Notes under the pieces: model-generated
Told to the model about the DNA's origin: nothing
Seen by the model: the letters and a program-made list of their open reading frames with translations, nothing else
Database searches by the model: none
Shown here: in pieces, positions 35,035 to 43,594 of the stretch
Numbering within the stretch: position 1 is the first letter of the stretch
How the letters are laid out: each line of letters begins with the position of its first letter
Position numbers and translations under genes: made by a program
Assembly (NCBI RefSeq): GCF_016862555.1
Contig: NZ_BONE01000018.1
Location: 1-64,000, forward strand
DNA: 64,000 bases
DNA from: Asanoa siamensis
Lineage (GTDB): Bacteria > Actinomycetota > Actinomycetes > Mycobacteriales > Micromonosporaceae
Reading direction: 5' to 3'

Positions 35035-35904
35035 ATGACCAACCCCGACCCCAACCAGGAGACCACCGCGTTCCCGCCGGCGACGCCCGAGCCGCCGACC
35101 GTCCCGTCGGTGACCCCGCCGGCCGCCGCGCCGCAGCCGGCATCCCCGTACACGGCACCGGCCCCGCAGCCGGCGTCGCCGTACGCGGCACCGAGCACGC
35201 CGGCGTCGCCGTACGCGGCACCGAGCACGCCGGCGTCGCCCTACCCGGCACCGACCACGCCTGCCGCGCCTTACGCCGCACCGACGACCCCGCAGCCCTA
35301 CGGCGCCCCGGCCCCGCAGCCCGCGTCCCCGTACACCGCGCCGGCGACGCCGACCGCCCAGCCCTACCCCGCCACCCCCGCGGACCAGCCGACCGCCGCG
35401 AACCCGTACGCCGTCCCGCCGGTGTCGGGCCAGCCCGTCTACGGCGCCCCGTACCCGGACCAGCCGCTGTCCGCCACCCCGTACAGCGTCCCCCCGATGG
35501 CGCCGCCGAAGCAGCGCCGTACCGCGGTGCTGGTCCTCTCGATCGTGACCGCGTTCCTGTTCATCGCGAGCGGCCTGCTCGGCGGCCTGCTCGTCGCCCA
35601 GCGCGGCGAGACGAGCCGGGCCAACACCGAGATCGCGGCGCAGCGGGACGAGATCACCGCCAAGACGAAGAAGCTCGACGAGATGGAGGCGAACCTCAAC
35701 GCCGTCAACTCGGAGAACCTGCTCAAGGGCCAGGAGCTCGAGGGTTCCAAGAACGACCGCAACGAGCAGGAGCGCCAGAAGAAGGTCGTGGCCAAGTGCC
35801 TCGACCTGCTGATGGACGCGTTCTCCGCCGACACCGAGTCGCAGTTCGACAAGCGCATCGCGGCGGCCGAGAAGACCTGCGACGAGGCCGACCGCTACAT
35901 GTGA
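35035..35904 (+). CDS. proline-rich single-pass membrane protein with coiled coil
   Basis: The 289-aa protein is of unrecognised family. Residues 1-160 are low-complexity Pro/Ala/Thr/Tyr repeats (ASPYAAPSTP type), followed by a basic KQRR stop and one membrane helix (about residues 165-185: VLVLSIVTAFLFIASGLLGG). A charged helical domain of about 100 residues (RDEITAKTKKLDEMEANLN) ends with two cysteines (KCLDLL, KTCDEA). Orientation is probably N-in, with the coiled coil outside. ATG 35035 has GGAG about 7 bases upstream. It resembles the preceding protease in layout, so the two may act together at the membrane. Confidence 0.8.
   Translation: MTNPDPNQETTAFPPATPEPPTVPSVTPPAAAPQPASPYTAPAPQPASPYAAPSTPASPYAAPSTPASPYPAPTTPAAPYAAPTTPQPYGAPAPQPASPYTAPATPTAQPYPATPADQPTAANPYAVPPVSGQPVYGAPYPDQPLSATPYSVPPMAPPKQRRTAVLVLSIVTAFLFIASGLLGGLLVAQRGETSRANTEIAAQRDEITAKTKKLDEMEANLNAVNSENLLKGQELEGSKNDRNEQERQKKVVAKCLDLLMDAFSADTESQFDKRIAAAEKTCDEADRYM
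35171..35290 (+). repeat. 30-bp in-frame tandem repeats
   Basis: Units at 35171-35200 and 35201-35230 are identical, 35231-35260 has a few changes and 35261-35290 is degenerate. They encode ASPYAAPSTP-type decapeptides. Identity of the first two units at DNA level indicates recent duplication. Confidence 0.85.
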
Positions 35905-35910
35905 GCGCAC

Positions 35911-35942
35911 CCTGCCGGTCCCGCGCGAGCGGGGCCGGCGGG
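35911..35942. terminator. hairpin terminator with GCGA tetraloop
   Basis: A 14-bp stem with two G-T wobbles (35911-35924 with 35929-35942) closes a GCGA loop. It lies between two convergent genes and can serve both. Confidence 0.75.
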
Positions 35943-35962
35943 TCGGACAGCGCGATCGGCGC

Positions 35963-36373
35963 CTAGTTGCGCTCGGGCAGCAACCGCTGCACCAGCGTTG
36001 CCGGCATCAGGGCGTGCGCGATGCGGAGCATGATGTCTCCGGCCGAGGGCGGATTTTCGGCGGTCGCCGCGGCGGCCTGGGTCTCGGCCTCCGTCGCCCG
36101 TCGTTCCTCCGCGCGCTCCGCCTTGCGCGCCTCGACGAGGTTCGTGAACTCACGCAGGCGCCGGGCGGTCTCCGCGTCGGGGTCGGGGTGCCGGGCGTCG
36201 GCATGCAAGGTCTTCACCGCCGAGTCCCAGACGAGCTCGAGCCGGCGGCGCGGTTCGTCGACGATGCTGCGCTCGGGCGCGTCGCCCTGAGGGACGTAAT
36301 CGCTCACAGGCACCTGCCAGTAAGTGTCCGAGATATCGGCCGGCCGCACCTGCCGTTGCTCATCCGCCGCCAC
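35963..36373 (-). CDS. hypothetical protein downstream of the membrane protein
   Basis: The 136-aa protein is not recognised. It is soluble and mostly helical, with a charged stretch (FTNLVEARKAERAEERRATE) likely forming a coiled coil and a hydrophobic C-terminal amphipathic segment (IMLRIAHALMPATLVQRLLP). GTG 36373 follows AGGGGAGG by about 5 bases. That ribosome binding site sits in the 17-base gap after the upstream gene, so the two form an operon. Confidence 0.7.
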   Translation of the reverse strand: MAADEQRQVRPADISDTYWQVPVSDYVPQGDAPERSIVDEPRRRLELVWDSAVKTLHADARHPDPDAETARRLREFTNLVEARKAERAEERRATEAETQAAAATAENPPSAGDIMLRIAHALMPATLVQRLLPERN

Positions 36374-36390
36374 AGGACCTCCCCTCAGCC

Positions 36391-38265
36391 TCACCATAGC
36401 GGGTCCTCGAGATCCACCTGCTCCCTCTTTCGGAGGAGGCTGTGATAACGCTGGAGTTTCAACGCGAAGCGATAAGAGACATACAGGAAGTTGATTGCGG
36501 ACACGGCGAATAGGCCGACCCACACTGGTTCGCTGATGCCAACGATGGCGATACCGCCCGGGAGGTGCCCGTGGTGTGACGTGAAGTAGACACCGATTGC
36601 CACGAAGCAGACCGCGGCGGTGACCAACTGCGACAAACGGGCGAGCAGCGACGAGCCGACCAGCGTCTGTGCGTCGCCGGCGAAGCCGAACCAGGATGCC
36701 GCCGCGGCGGGGATCGCCAGCAGAAGCGCCGGCACGCTGGCCGGTTGGGTATTGGCGGAGACCAGGTGGCCCATCAGGCCGACCAGCGCCGTGCACGCCG
36801 CGGCGGTCACCGCGGCCGCCGCCCGCGAGCCGGGCGGCACCTCCTTGAACTGGGCGAGCAGGTAGAGATCACGGAAGTAGGGCTTGGTGGAACTGCCGAA
36901 ACCGCGGAGATACAGGTGTACGAAGCTCTGGCCGGACCGCGGACGCAAGCGGAAATGCCGGTCGGGGTCGCGGACCCGCGGACTCTCGGAGTCGGTCGTC
37001 GTCGTGTGGAAGCATCCGAACTCACCTTGCGGGTCGGCGGTCGGGACCCAGTCGCGCGCCACGTCGAGGCCGCATCCGTGGCAAAGGAAATGCTGGCCGA
37101 GCACGTATTTGTTGTCCGGACCGTTAAGTCGCATGTGGTAGCTGGCGGCGGTCGACGCTAGTTGCAGCGGCAACGCGATCTGATAGGGCTTGATGCCCAG
37201 CATCACCCGCAGCATCCCCCGGTTGAGGCCGAGCAGCACCCGCATCAGCCCGCGCCGCCGCTTGCTGAGGGCCGCGGGCACCAGGGCCCGTTCGTACCGG
37301 AGCAGCACGCGGTTGCCGGCCACGATTTCTTTCGGGGCGACCGCGACGATGGGGTACGCGACGCTCAGCGCGAGCACGTAGAGCTGCAGCTGCCGGCGCC
37401 CGTCCGCGCTGATGAGCGTGCCGACCAGGTCGAGCGACGAGGCGATGTTCTCGGCCGCGGTGGCGGGATCCACCCGCCCGCGCCAGGTGATCTCCTGCAG
37501 GAGGAAGAGATAGGCGTCGCCGAGCCGCGGATCCAGCTTCTCCAGCAGCTCCGTGATGGTCTTCTCCGGGACGGGCTCGGCGGTGATCTGGTCAGGCGGC
37601 AGCAGTTGGTCGCCACCGTCGTCGGGCTCCGGCGCCGCGATGACGCCGACCGCGGCGTTCTGTAGCAGCAGGATCAGCCCCGCTGCGGCGAGCCGGGTCG
37701 TCTCCACGAAAGAGAGGTCGGACAACGACCGGCCGGAGGCGTCGGCGAGCCGGAAGTTGTCGACGAGTTGCCCCTTCATCGGCGACAGCACCGGCACGTA
37801 ACGCGGCACGTCCGGGGTGGCGACCGGCGGCAGCGCGAACTCGACCGACACGTGCTGGGTGATGACGCGTTCCTCTAGGCCCACCGTCTCGGCCACCCGC
37901 TGCCGGTGCCGTGGCGGGTCGATGACCAGCGCGACGAACGTGAGAACGTCGTCGAGCCGCAGGTGGTGTTCGTCGAGCGCCTTAGCGGCATCGTCGCGGA
38001 GCTTCCGAAGGAGCCGCGGATCCGGCTGCGGCGGCGGCACCTTCCGGCGGGCGGGCTCGGCCAGCCGGTATTTCAGCCATTGGAAGAGCAACAACCCGAC
38101 GGCGGCGGCCGCGACCACGAGACCGACGCGAATCCATCTCTCGAATTCGTCGCCGTTATTCGCGAATCGCCCGCGGAACAACCCACTCGTAGCGCCGGTC
38201 GCCAGAAGACCGCCGGCCGTGAGGCTGAGACCGACGGTGACCACCGAAAGCGAACGCCGCGCCAC
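36391..38265 (-). CDS. large hypothetical membrane protein
   Basis: The 624-aa protein matches no family I know. Two membrane helices are near the N-terminus (about residues 8-28 and 45-65). A ~400-residue soluble region contains an isolated zinc-like HFLCHGCGLDVARDW (CxxC with flanking His). Four C-terminal helices span about residues 480-605. The soluble part includes a helical DPRLGDAYLFLLQEITWRGR stretch and a beta-rich HFRLRPRSGQSFVHLYLRGF part. GTG 38265 has GGAGG 5 bases upstream. It is followed by the 136-aa gene. Codon usage looks slightly less GC-biased than core neighbours, so it may be an acquired locus. Confidence 0.75.
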   Translation of the reverse strand: MARRSLSVVTVGLSLTAGGLLATGATSGLFRGRFANNGDEFERWIRVGLVVAAAAVGLLLFQWLKYRLAEPARRKVPPPQPDPRLLRKLRDDAAKALDEHHLRLDDVLTFVALVIDPPRHRQRVAETVGLEERVITQHVSVEFALPPVATPDVPRYVPVLSPMKGQLVDNFRLADASGRSLSDLSFVETTRLAAAGLILLLQNAAVGVIAAPEPDDGGDQLLPPDQITAEPVPEKTITELLEKLDPRLGDAYLFLLQEITWRGRVDPATAAENIASSLDLVGTLISADGRRQLQLYVLALSVAYPIVAVAPKEIVAGNRVLLRYERALVPAALSKRRRGLMRVLLGLNRGMLRVMLGIKPYQIALPLQLASTAASYHMRLNGPDNKYVLGQHFLCHGCGLDVARDWVPTADPQGEFGCFHTTTTDSESPRVRDPDRHFRLRPRSGQSFVHLYLRGFGSSTKPYFRDLYLLAQFKEVPPGSRAAAAVTAAACTALVGLMGHLVSANTQPASVPALLLAIPAAAASWFGFAGDAQTLVGSSLLARLSQLVTAAVCFVAIGVYFTSHHGHLPGGIAIVGISEPVWVGLFAVSAINFLYVSYRFALKLQRYHSLLRKREQVDLEDPLW

Positions 38266-38427
38266 TGATGCCTCCGATGTCGAGACAATCGGACGGGATT
38301 CAGAGTGGCATTCGGATTTATCGGTTGTCCATGGCCAGGTTGACGGCTGTGGAAAACCGGCGCCGGATATCGCCGGATCGGTTGATGCGAATGGGTCGAC
38401 CGGTCGACATCGTTCCCCTGTCGGCGC

Positions 38428-39123
38428 TCAGCCGGGGACGACCGCCAGCGGGCGCGGGGAGTCCGAGGGCAGGCCGTGCCACGGGTTCGGCATCCAGCGG
38501 TCCGTGACCAGGCCGAAGCCGGCCCCGCGCCAGGCCATTACCCGGCGGGCGTGCTCGAGCTGCCACGGCGGGACACTGTGGATCAGGTGGCCGTCGCCGG
38601 GGAGCGCGCCCTCGCCCGCCCACGACTGGTAGTCGTCCCAGGCGCCCTCGAAGACGCAGATCGGGACGCCCAGGTCGCGGTAGACCGGCTCCGGCGGCGC
38701 GCCCGGGTTGAGGACCGCCGCGAACAGGCCGGCGCGGCGGGCGACGCGGACGGCGAGCGCCACCGGACCCATGCCGAAGGCGCCCGTGGGTGACTGGTCG
38801 AGGAAGACGCCGGACATCGGGTACGCGGTCCACCCCTCGACGTCGGCGAGGATGTCCGCGATCGGGCGGGCCGAGTAGCCCAGGTCCACATAGCCCAGCA
38901 TCGGCACCCCGGCGGCCGCCAACTCGGCGGTGGCGACGGCGTAGGCGGAGTCGGGCGCGCGGCCCGGCCCGTCGTGCACGTTGACGATCACCGTGGCACC
39001 GTCCAGGCGGTCCGGGTCCCAGGCGTGCGGGTCCTCGTGCGGGTGCACGTAGAGCGGCACGAGCCGGGTCGGCGCCGGGGCGGCGGTGGAGGCGCCGGGC
39101 ACCCGGCGGGGCAGCTCGATCAT
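38428..39123 (-). CDS. Spherulin-4-type glycoside hydrolase-like protein
   Basis: The 231-aa protein resembles the spherulation-specific family 4 (Spherulin4), related to GH135/PelA-type hydrolases that cut alpha-1,4-galactosamine polymers. Landmarks are LVPLYVHPHEDPHAWDP, ATVIVNVHDGPGRAPDSAY, GVPMLGYVDLGYSARP, SGVFLDQSPTG and AVLNPGAPPEPVYRDLG, giving a TIM-barrel pattern with acidic residues at strand ends. No signal peptide is seen, so it may act inside, or be exported by an unknown route. Its ATG overlaps the membrane gene stop by 4 bases. Confidence 0.82.
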   Translation of the reverse strand: MIELPRRVPGASTAAPAPTRLVPLYVHPHEDPHAWDPDRLDGATVIVNVHDGPGRAPDSAYAVATAELAAAGVPMLGYVDLGYSARPIADILADVEGWTAYPMSGVFLDQSPTGAFGMGPVALAVRVARRAGLFAAVLNPGAPPEPVYRDLGVPICVFEGAWDDYQSWAGEGALPGDGHLIHSVPPWQLEHARRVMAWRGAGFGLVTDRWMPNPWHGLPSDSPRPLAVVPG

Positions 39124-40565
39124 CGGTAGCTCCCGGGATGGAAGACGGTGTGCGCGGTGGCGGCGAGGCCGAGCACCGCGGTCGCGGCCAGGCCGGCCAC
39201 CGTCGCGGGCAACATCACCTGGATCAACGAGTCGACGGCGCCGCCCGGCACGGCCACCAGCCAACCGACCGCCGGGACCGCCGCGAAGGCGACCGGTGCC
39301 AGCGCCAGCAGCGCGGCCAGCAGCAACCGGCCGCGGGTGGCCAGCAGCAGCGTCGCCGCCCAGGAGCCTGCCAAGAGCAGACCGGCGGCGAGGGCCAGCA
39401 CCAGCGTGCGCGCGTCCGGGTGGCGGGACAGCTCGTACGGCAGCCGGAACGCCGCGAACAGCAGTGCCGCCCCGACGGCGAGCGGCGGGAGCAGCGCGGT
39501 GAGCGTGACCGCGCCGACCGCGCGCAGGTGCCGGCGGTAGGCCGCGACGTCGTCGTACAGGTCGAGGCCGGCACCCGCGTGCGCCGCGTGCCACCCGACG
39601 AACAGCTCGATAAGCGGCACGGCAAGCAGCAGCGGCAGCGTGGCCGGCGGCAGCCCGCCGCCCGGCGCGAGCCGCCAGACGAGCAGGAACGCGCCCGCCT
39701 GCCCGAGACCGATCAGCAGGTACGCGAGGACCGCGCCGACCGGGGTACGCGCCGGGATCCGGGCGGTGGTCGGGTCGCGGCGCACAGCGGGTGCGAACGC
39801 GCGCGCGGCGGCGAGCCCGATCGCGGCGCCGAGCGCCCAGACCGCGTGCTCCGGCACGAGGCCTGTCAGCAGCCCGACGCTGACCAGCCAGGCCGGCACC
39901 GACCAGCGCAGCACCGCGCCGACCCGGTCGCCGACGAGCGCGGCGGCGACACCGGCGAAGGAGAGCAGTTCGACACCGCAGACGGCGTACGCGACGGCGC
40001 GCTCGCCGACCAGGCCGGGCGGGCCGACGGCCACCAGCGCCGCGCCGCCGGCCGCGCCGAGCAGCAGGCCGGCCGCGACCCGGCGCAGCGCCGCACCGGT
40101 CGCGCCGTGCGCCGCGCGGGCGTACCCGGCGCAGGCCAGCGCCTGGCCCCCGGACCAGCCGAGCACCAGCGTCGCGGCGAGCAGCGGCCAGCCGACCCGG
40201 GCGAGCGTCGCGCCGGCCGCCGTGGCGGCCAGGGCCGGTGTGAGGAACAGCGCCGCCCGGGCCAGCGCGGCACGGGCGAACGGCGCGACCGCGGGCCGGG
40301 CCGGGTGCTGGCGCGGGCGGGCGCGCTGGGCCCAGAGCTGGGCCAGGACCGCCTCGCCGAGCGCGAACACGGTCGGCACGCCGTACCTCACCTGCGCCTG
40401 CCGGTCGCTGATGCCCGCCGCCTCGATGGCCGCGACCAACTCGTCCACGTCGACGACGACCACGCTGCCGGACGCGAACCGCGCGGCCAGATCGGCGACG
40501 GACCGCGGTGGCGGCCCGCCTGTGTTGATCAAACCCGGCCCGGGACCGACCGTCGGAGCACTCAT
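39120..40565 (-). CDS. polytopic membrane protein of the Pel-like locus
   Basis: The 481-aa protein has a soluble N-terminus of about 90 residues (SVVVVDVDELVAAIEAAGIS; YGVPTVFALGEAVLAQLW) followed by about 12 hydrophobic segments to the end. No transporter family was recognised. Topology and context suggest a polysaccharide flippase or export subunit comparable in role to PelG, but PelG motifs were not identified. It overlaps the glycosyltransferase stop (ATGA at 40562-40565) and the hydrolase start, so the three proteins should be made together. Confidence 0.78.
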   Translation of the reverse strand: MSAPTVGPGPGLINTGGPPPRSVADLAARFASGSVVVVDVDELVAAIEAAGISDRQAQVRYGVPTVFALGEAVLAQLWAQRARPRQHPARPAVAPFARAALARAALFLTPALAATAAGATLARVGWPLLAATLVLGWSGGQALACAGYARAAHGATGAALRRVAAGLLLGAAGGAALVAVGPPGLVGERAVAYAVCGVELLSFAGVAAALVGDRVGAVLRWSVPAWLVSVGLLTGLVPEHAVWALGAAIGLAAARAFAPAVRRDPTTARIPARTPVGAVLAYLLIGLGQAGAFLLVWRLAPGGGLPPATLPLLLAVPLIELFVGWHAAHAGAGLDLYDDVAAYRRHLRAVGAVTLTALLPPLAVGAALLFAAFRLPYELSRHPDARTLVLALAAGLLLAGSWAATLLLATRGRLLLAALLALAPVAFAAVPAVGWLVAVPGGAVDSLIQVMLPATVAGLAATAVLGLAATAHTVFHPGSYR

Positions 40566-41992
40566 ACGGTCGCCCCCCGCACGTCCGTGTAGAGCGCCCG
40601 GTAGGCCGCCAGCATCCGGTCGACCGTGAAGTGGGCCAGGGCCCGGCTCCGCCCGAGCGCGCCGAGCGCCCGCCGCCGGTCCGCGTCGCCGAGCAGCTCG
40701 AGGCAGGCCTGGCCGAGCGCGACCGGGTCGCCCGGCGGCACGATCAGGCCCGCGCCGCCCACCACCTCCGGCACCCCGCCGACGTCGGTGCTGACCGTCG
40801 GGCGGCCGCACATCATCGCCTCGATGATCGTGTACGGCATGCCCTCGGAGATGCTCGACAGCGCGACGACGTGCCCGTCCGCGTACGCCTGCCGGCTGCT
40901 GGTCACCGGGCCGGACAGGTCGACGGCCGCCCGCAGGCCCAGCCGCTCGATCAGGTCGAGGCAGCTCGCCGCGTACTCCCGGCCGGTCTCCGGCACCGGG
41001 CCCGCGAGCCGCAGCCGGGCCAGCGGCTCGGCGTCGCGGACAGTCCGCATCGCCCGGATCAGCGTGTGCAGGTCCTTGAGCGGGTCGATCCGGCCGACCC
41101 AGGTGACCGTCGGCACGGTCGGCTCGGTGGCCAGCGGCGGGTAGCGCAGCGGCTCGACGCCGTTGGGCACGACCACGACCTTGGCCGGGTGGGCGCCGTG
41201 CCGCAGCTCCCAGCGCTGGTTGAACCGGCTGACGGCGGCGACGAGCGCGGCCTCGGCGTAGCCCAGCCGGGCCAGCGCGCGGTAGAACCGCAGCAGCACG
41301 GTCTTGACCGCGACGGGCCGGGCCGAGCCGTACTCCAGATAGCGTTCCCGCAGGTAGACGCCGTGCTCCGTGAGCAGGAACGGCACGCCGGCGCGCCACT
41401 TCGCCGCCAGCGCGACCAGCACCGGCAGGCCCGCGGCGGCGGGATGGCAGACGTCGACCGGCGGGGTCCGGTAGGCCAGCGGGCGCACCGCGTGCTCGAG
41501 CAGCACGGCCGCGGCGCGGGCGTCGCGCAGCGAGAGCCGCGGGAGCGGCGGGCGACCGGCCGCCGGGCCGGCCGACGCCTGCCACGCGTCGAGCAGCACC
41601 TCGGCGAGCTCGACGCCGAACAGCGGATGGGTGCCGTCGCCGGACAGCTCGGTGAGCCGGCGCAGCCCGTCGGCGAACATCCCGGCGCTGTGCGGGTCGT
41701 CGCCGAGCAGGCCGCGACAGAGCAGCACGGCGGCGGCGGACGCGGCGCGGCGGCGCCGGTGGCGGGTGATCCGGCCACGGGCGGTGACCGGGCGGTCCCA
41801 TACGGGGTACGTGTCGACCGCGGTGACGGAGGCCGGCACCGGGTAGGCGGCCTCGCGCGGGCCACCGTGCCCGGTCAGCGCGACGACGTGGAACGCGTGC
41901 CCGTCGAGCCCGTTGAGGATCTGGTGGCACCAGGTGCCGACGCCTCCGGGCGCGTACGGGTAGGTGCCTTCGTTGATCAGTGCTACGCGCAC
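40562..41992 (-). CDS. GT4 family glycosyltransferase (PelF-like)
   Basis: The 476-aa protein has a GT-B fold. The N-terminal domain opens RVALINEGTYPYAPGGVGTW. LLTEHGVYLRERYLE resembles the PelF-type EHG...RER motif. The C-terminal domain carries PNGVEP, VTWVGRIDPLKDLHTLI and the nucleotide-sugar E-x7-E region SSISEGMPYTIIEAMMCGRP. PelF polymerises UDP-N-acetylhexosamine in Pel exopolysaccharide synthesis. GTG 41992 has GGAG 7 bases upstream and heads the three-gene operon. Confidence 0.88.
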   Translation of the reverse strand: MRVALINEGTYPYAPGGVGTWCHQILNGLDGHAFHVVALTGHGGPREAAYPVPASVTAVDTYPVWDRPVTARGRITRHRRRRAASAAAVLLCRGLLGDDPHSAGMFADGLRRLTELSGDGTHPLFGVELAEVLLDAWQASAGPAAGRPPLPRLSLRDARAAAVLLEHAVRPLAYRTPPVDVCHPAAAGLPVLVALAAKWRAGVPFLLTEHGVYLRERYLEYGSARPVAVKTVLLRFYRALARLGYAEAALVAAVSRFNQRWELRHGAHPAKVVVVPNGVEPLRYPPLATEPTVPTVTWVGRIDPLKDLHTLIRAMRTVRDAEPLARLRLAGPVPETGREYAASCLDLIERLGLRAAVDLSGPVTSSRQAYADGHVVALSSISEGMPYTIIEAMMCGRPTVSTDVGGVPEVVGGAGLIVPPGDPVALGQACLELLGDADRRRALGALGRSRALAHFTVDRMLAAYRALYTDVRGATV

Positions 41993-42094
41993 GACGGGAC
42001 TCCGTGCGCCGCGGCGGCGGCGGTCTGGGTCATGCAGAAGGCAACGACCCACCGGCGCGCCGACGCGCCCGCTGTCTGTTAAGCGACAGAGCGA

Positions 42095-42877
42095 CTAAGC
42101 CACGGACCCGAACATCTGCGTCCAGTACGGGCTGCCGTCGGACGCCTTGGCCAGCCCGACCCCGATCGCCTTCGCGTCGCAGTTCAGGATGTTGGCCCGG
42201 TGCCCGGGGCTGTTCATCCAGCCGTCCATCACCGACGCCGCGTCCCGGTAGCCCATCGCGACGTTCTCGCCGATCGCGTTGTCGTAGCCCGCGTCCTGCG
42301 ACCGGTCCCACGGCGTGCTGCCGTCGCTGCCGTCGTGCGACATCTTGTTGTGCTCGGCCTGGTCCACGCTGTGGAGCTGGGCGGCCTGGGTGAGCTTGGC
42401 GTTGACCGTCACCGGACCGCAGCCGTTCGCGGCGCGCTCCTTGTTGGTCTCGGTCACGACCTTGGCCTGCTCGGTGCCGCCGGCGCCGTTGGTGGAGACC
42501 GAGGTGGTCGCCCGCTTCTTGGCCGGCGACGCCGTCGTCTTCTTCGGCGCCGGAGTGGTCTTGCGCACCGTCGGCTTCGGCGACGGCGGCGTGGTGGGCG
42601 TGAGCTCCGGGGTGGGTGACGGCGCGGACAGCGGGTCCGAGTAACCGCTGTCCGGACCGTCCTCGATCGCGTCGGAGTCGAACGCGCCCTCGCCCGGGCC
42701 GGCGATGGCGCCCTGGGTGGAGCTGTTGGAGGTGCCGACGAGACTCGACGGGAGCAGTGCCGCCCCGGCGCCGAGGCCACCTAGAATGATCATGACCACG
42801 AACGCCAGACCGAGGGGGCCGAACGTACGCCGCGGGTCGCGGTGCTTCCCCGCGCCGGCATGCTCCATGTCCCGCAC
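42095..42877 (-). CDS. CAP/SCP domain protein with N-terminal membrane anchor
   Basis: The 260-aa protein has a short cytoplasmic tail, one membrane helix (about residues 21-44), a Ser/Thr/Pro/Lys-rich linker, and a C-terminal CAP domain (about residues 135-260). That domain has VVTETNKERAANGCGPVTVN, the conserved His/Glu region AQLHSVDQAEHNKMSHDG, AIGENVAMGY and WMNSPGHRANILN. Bacterial YkwD-like CAP proteins are secreted or surface-held, and their activity is mostly unknown. GTG 42877 has AGGAGGGA 4-5 bases upstream. Confidence 0.9.
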   Translation of the reverse strand: MRDMEHAGAGKHRDPRRTFGPLGLAFVVMIILGGLGAGAALLPSSLVGTSNSSTQGAIAGPGEGAFDSDAIEDGPDSGYSDPLSAPSPTPELTPTTPPSPKPTVRKTTPAPKKTTASPAKKRATTSVSTNGAGGTEQAKVVTETNKERAANGCGPVTVNAKLTQAAQLHSVDQAEHNKMSHDGSDGSTPWDRSQDAGYDNAIGENVAMGYRDAASVMDGWMNSPGHRANILNCDAKAIGVGLAKASDGSPYWTQMFGSVA

Positions 42878-43145
42878 CCGGTCCCTCCTAACGCGACCCC
42901 CTTTTGGGGCGAATCTGTTGCGCCGAACCGTCCGGGACGCTATACGTGACCTGCTGAATCGGGCAATCTGCCTAAGGAATTCCTAAGGCTTTCTTGTTGC
43001 GCTTGACGAACGCGGGCCGCAGGCGGAACATGGAGGTGTCGCCAGTCGCGCCCGATCGTGCCCACTTGTGCCCGTGGGCAGACGTCGCGAGGCATTGGGC
43101 GCGCGTTGGCCGGCCATTTCCGGCTGCGCTTTACAAGGAGACGAT

Positions 43146-43340
43146 ATGGCGAAGGCCCTCTACGGCCACGTGGGTTCCGCGCCGGACCGGCGCCTGCTCG
43201 ACGAGGTCACCCGATTGCGTGCCCGGGTTCAGGCACTCGAGTTCGAGATCACGCGGTTGCGCGCCGAGAACGACCGGCTCGCCGCAGCGGCTGCCGAAGC
43301 AGATGGCCTGCTCCGGCTCCCTGAGCCCGCGCTGACCTGA
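43146..43340 (+). CDS. small conserved actinobacterial coiled-coil protein
   Basis: The 64-aa protein starts MAKALYGHVGSAPDRRLLDE. A heptad-pattern helix (LRARVQALEFEITRLRAEND) follows, and the tail ends PALT. The MAKAL-GxVG start, coiled coil and PALT end fit a small protein widely conserved in actinobacteria, of unknown function. AAGGAGA about 5 bases before the ATG is a strong ribosome binding site. CCTAAGG occurs twice at 42971-42988, and TTGACG near 42999 may be the -35 element of its promoter. Confidence 0.8.
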   Translation: MAKALYGHVGSAPDRRLLDEVTRLRARVQALEFEITRLRAENDRLAAAAAEADGLLRLPEPALT

Positions 43341-43506
43341 GCCCGACGGCCGGCTGACACCCGGCTCGCATGACCCGCACGCACCACCAGAAGCGCGCCG
43401 TCACATATGTGCCGGCGCGCAGCTTTTTGCCCCCGGTTCCGTGCTGCCGCCGCTCGGCGTGTCGCCGGCATCACCCCAGGTGGGGCCCCATACTGCCGGG
43501 AAGCCG

Positions 43507-43528
43507 CCGAGCCCCGAGGGGGGCTCGG
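43507..43528. terminator. hairpin between the small coiled-coil gene and smc
   Basis: A 9-bp perfect stem (43507-43515 with 43520-43528), loop GAGG. It lies about 165 bp after the small gene and about 65 bp before smc. TACGCT at 43532-43537 just downstream could be the smc -10 box. Confidence 0.55.
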
Positions 43529-43594
43529 GGATACGCTTGGCGCGGACACCCCACGTTGCCCCGACGGCGGGCCGTCGGACGAGGACTCGATTAG

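Noticed and set aside
35171-35290. Possible CRISPR or VNTR outside a gene
   Set aside because: The 30-bp units lie in frame within a protein-coding gene and have no unique spacers.
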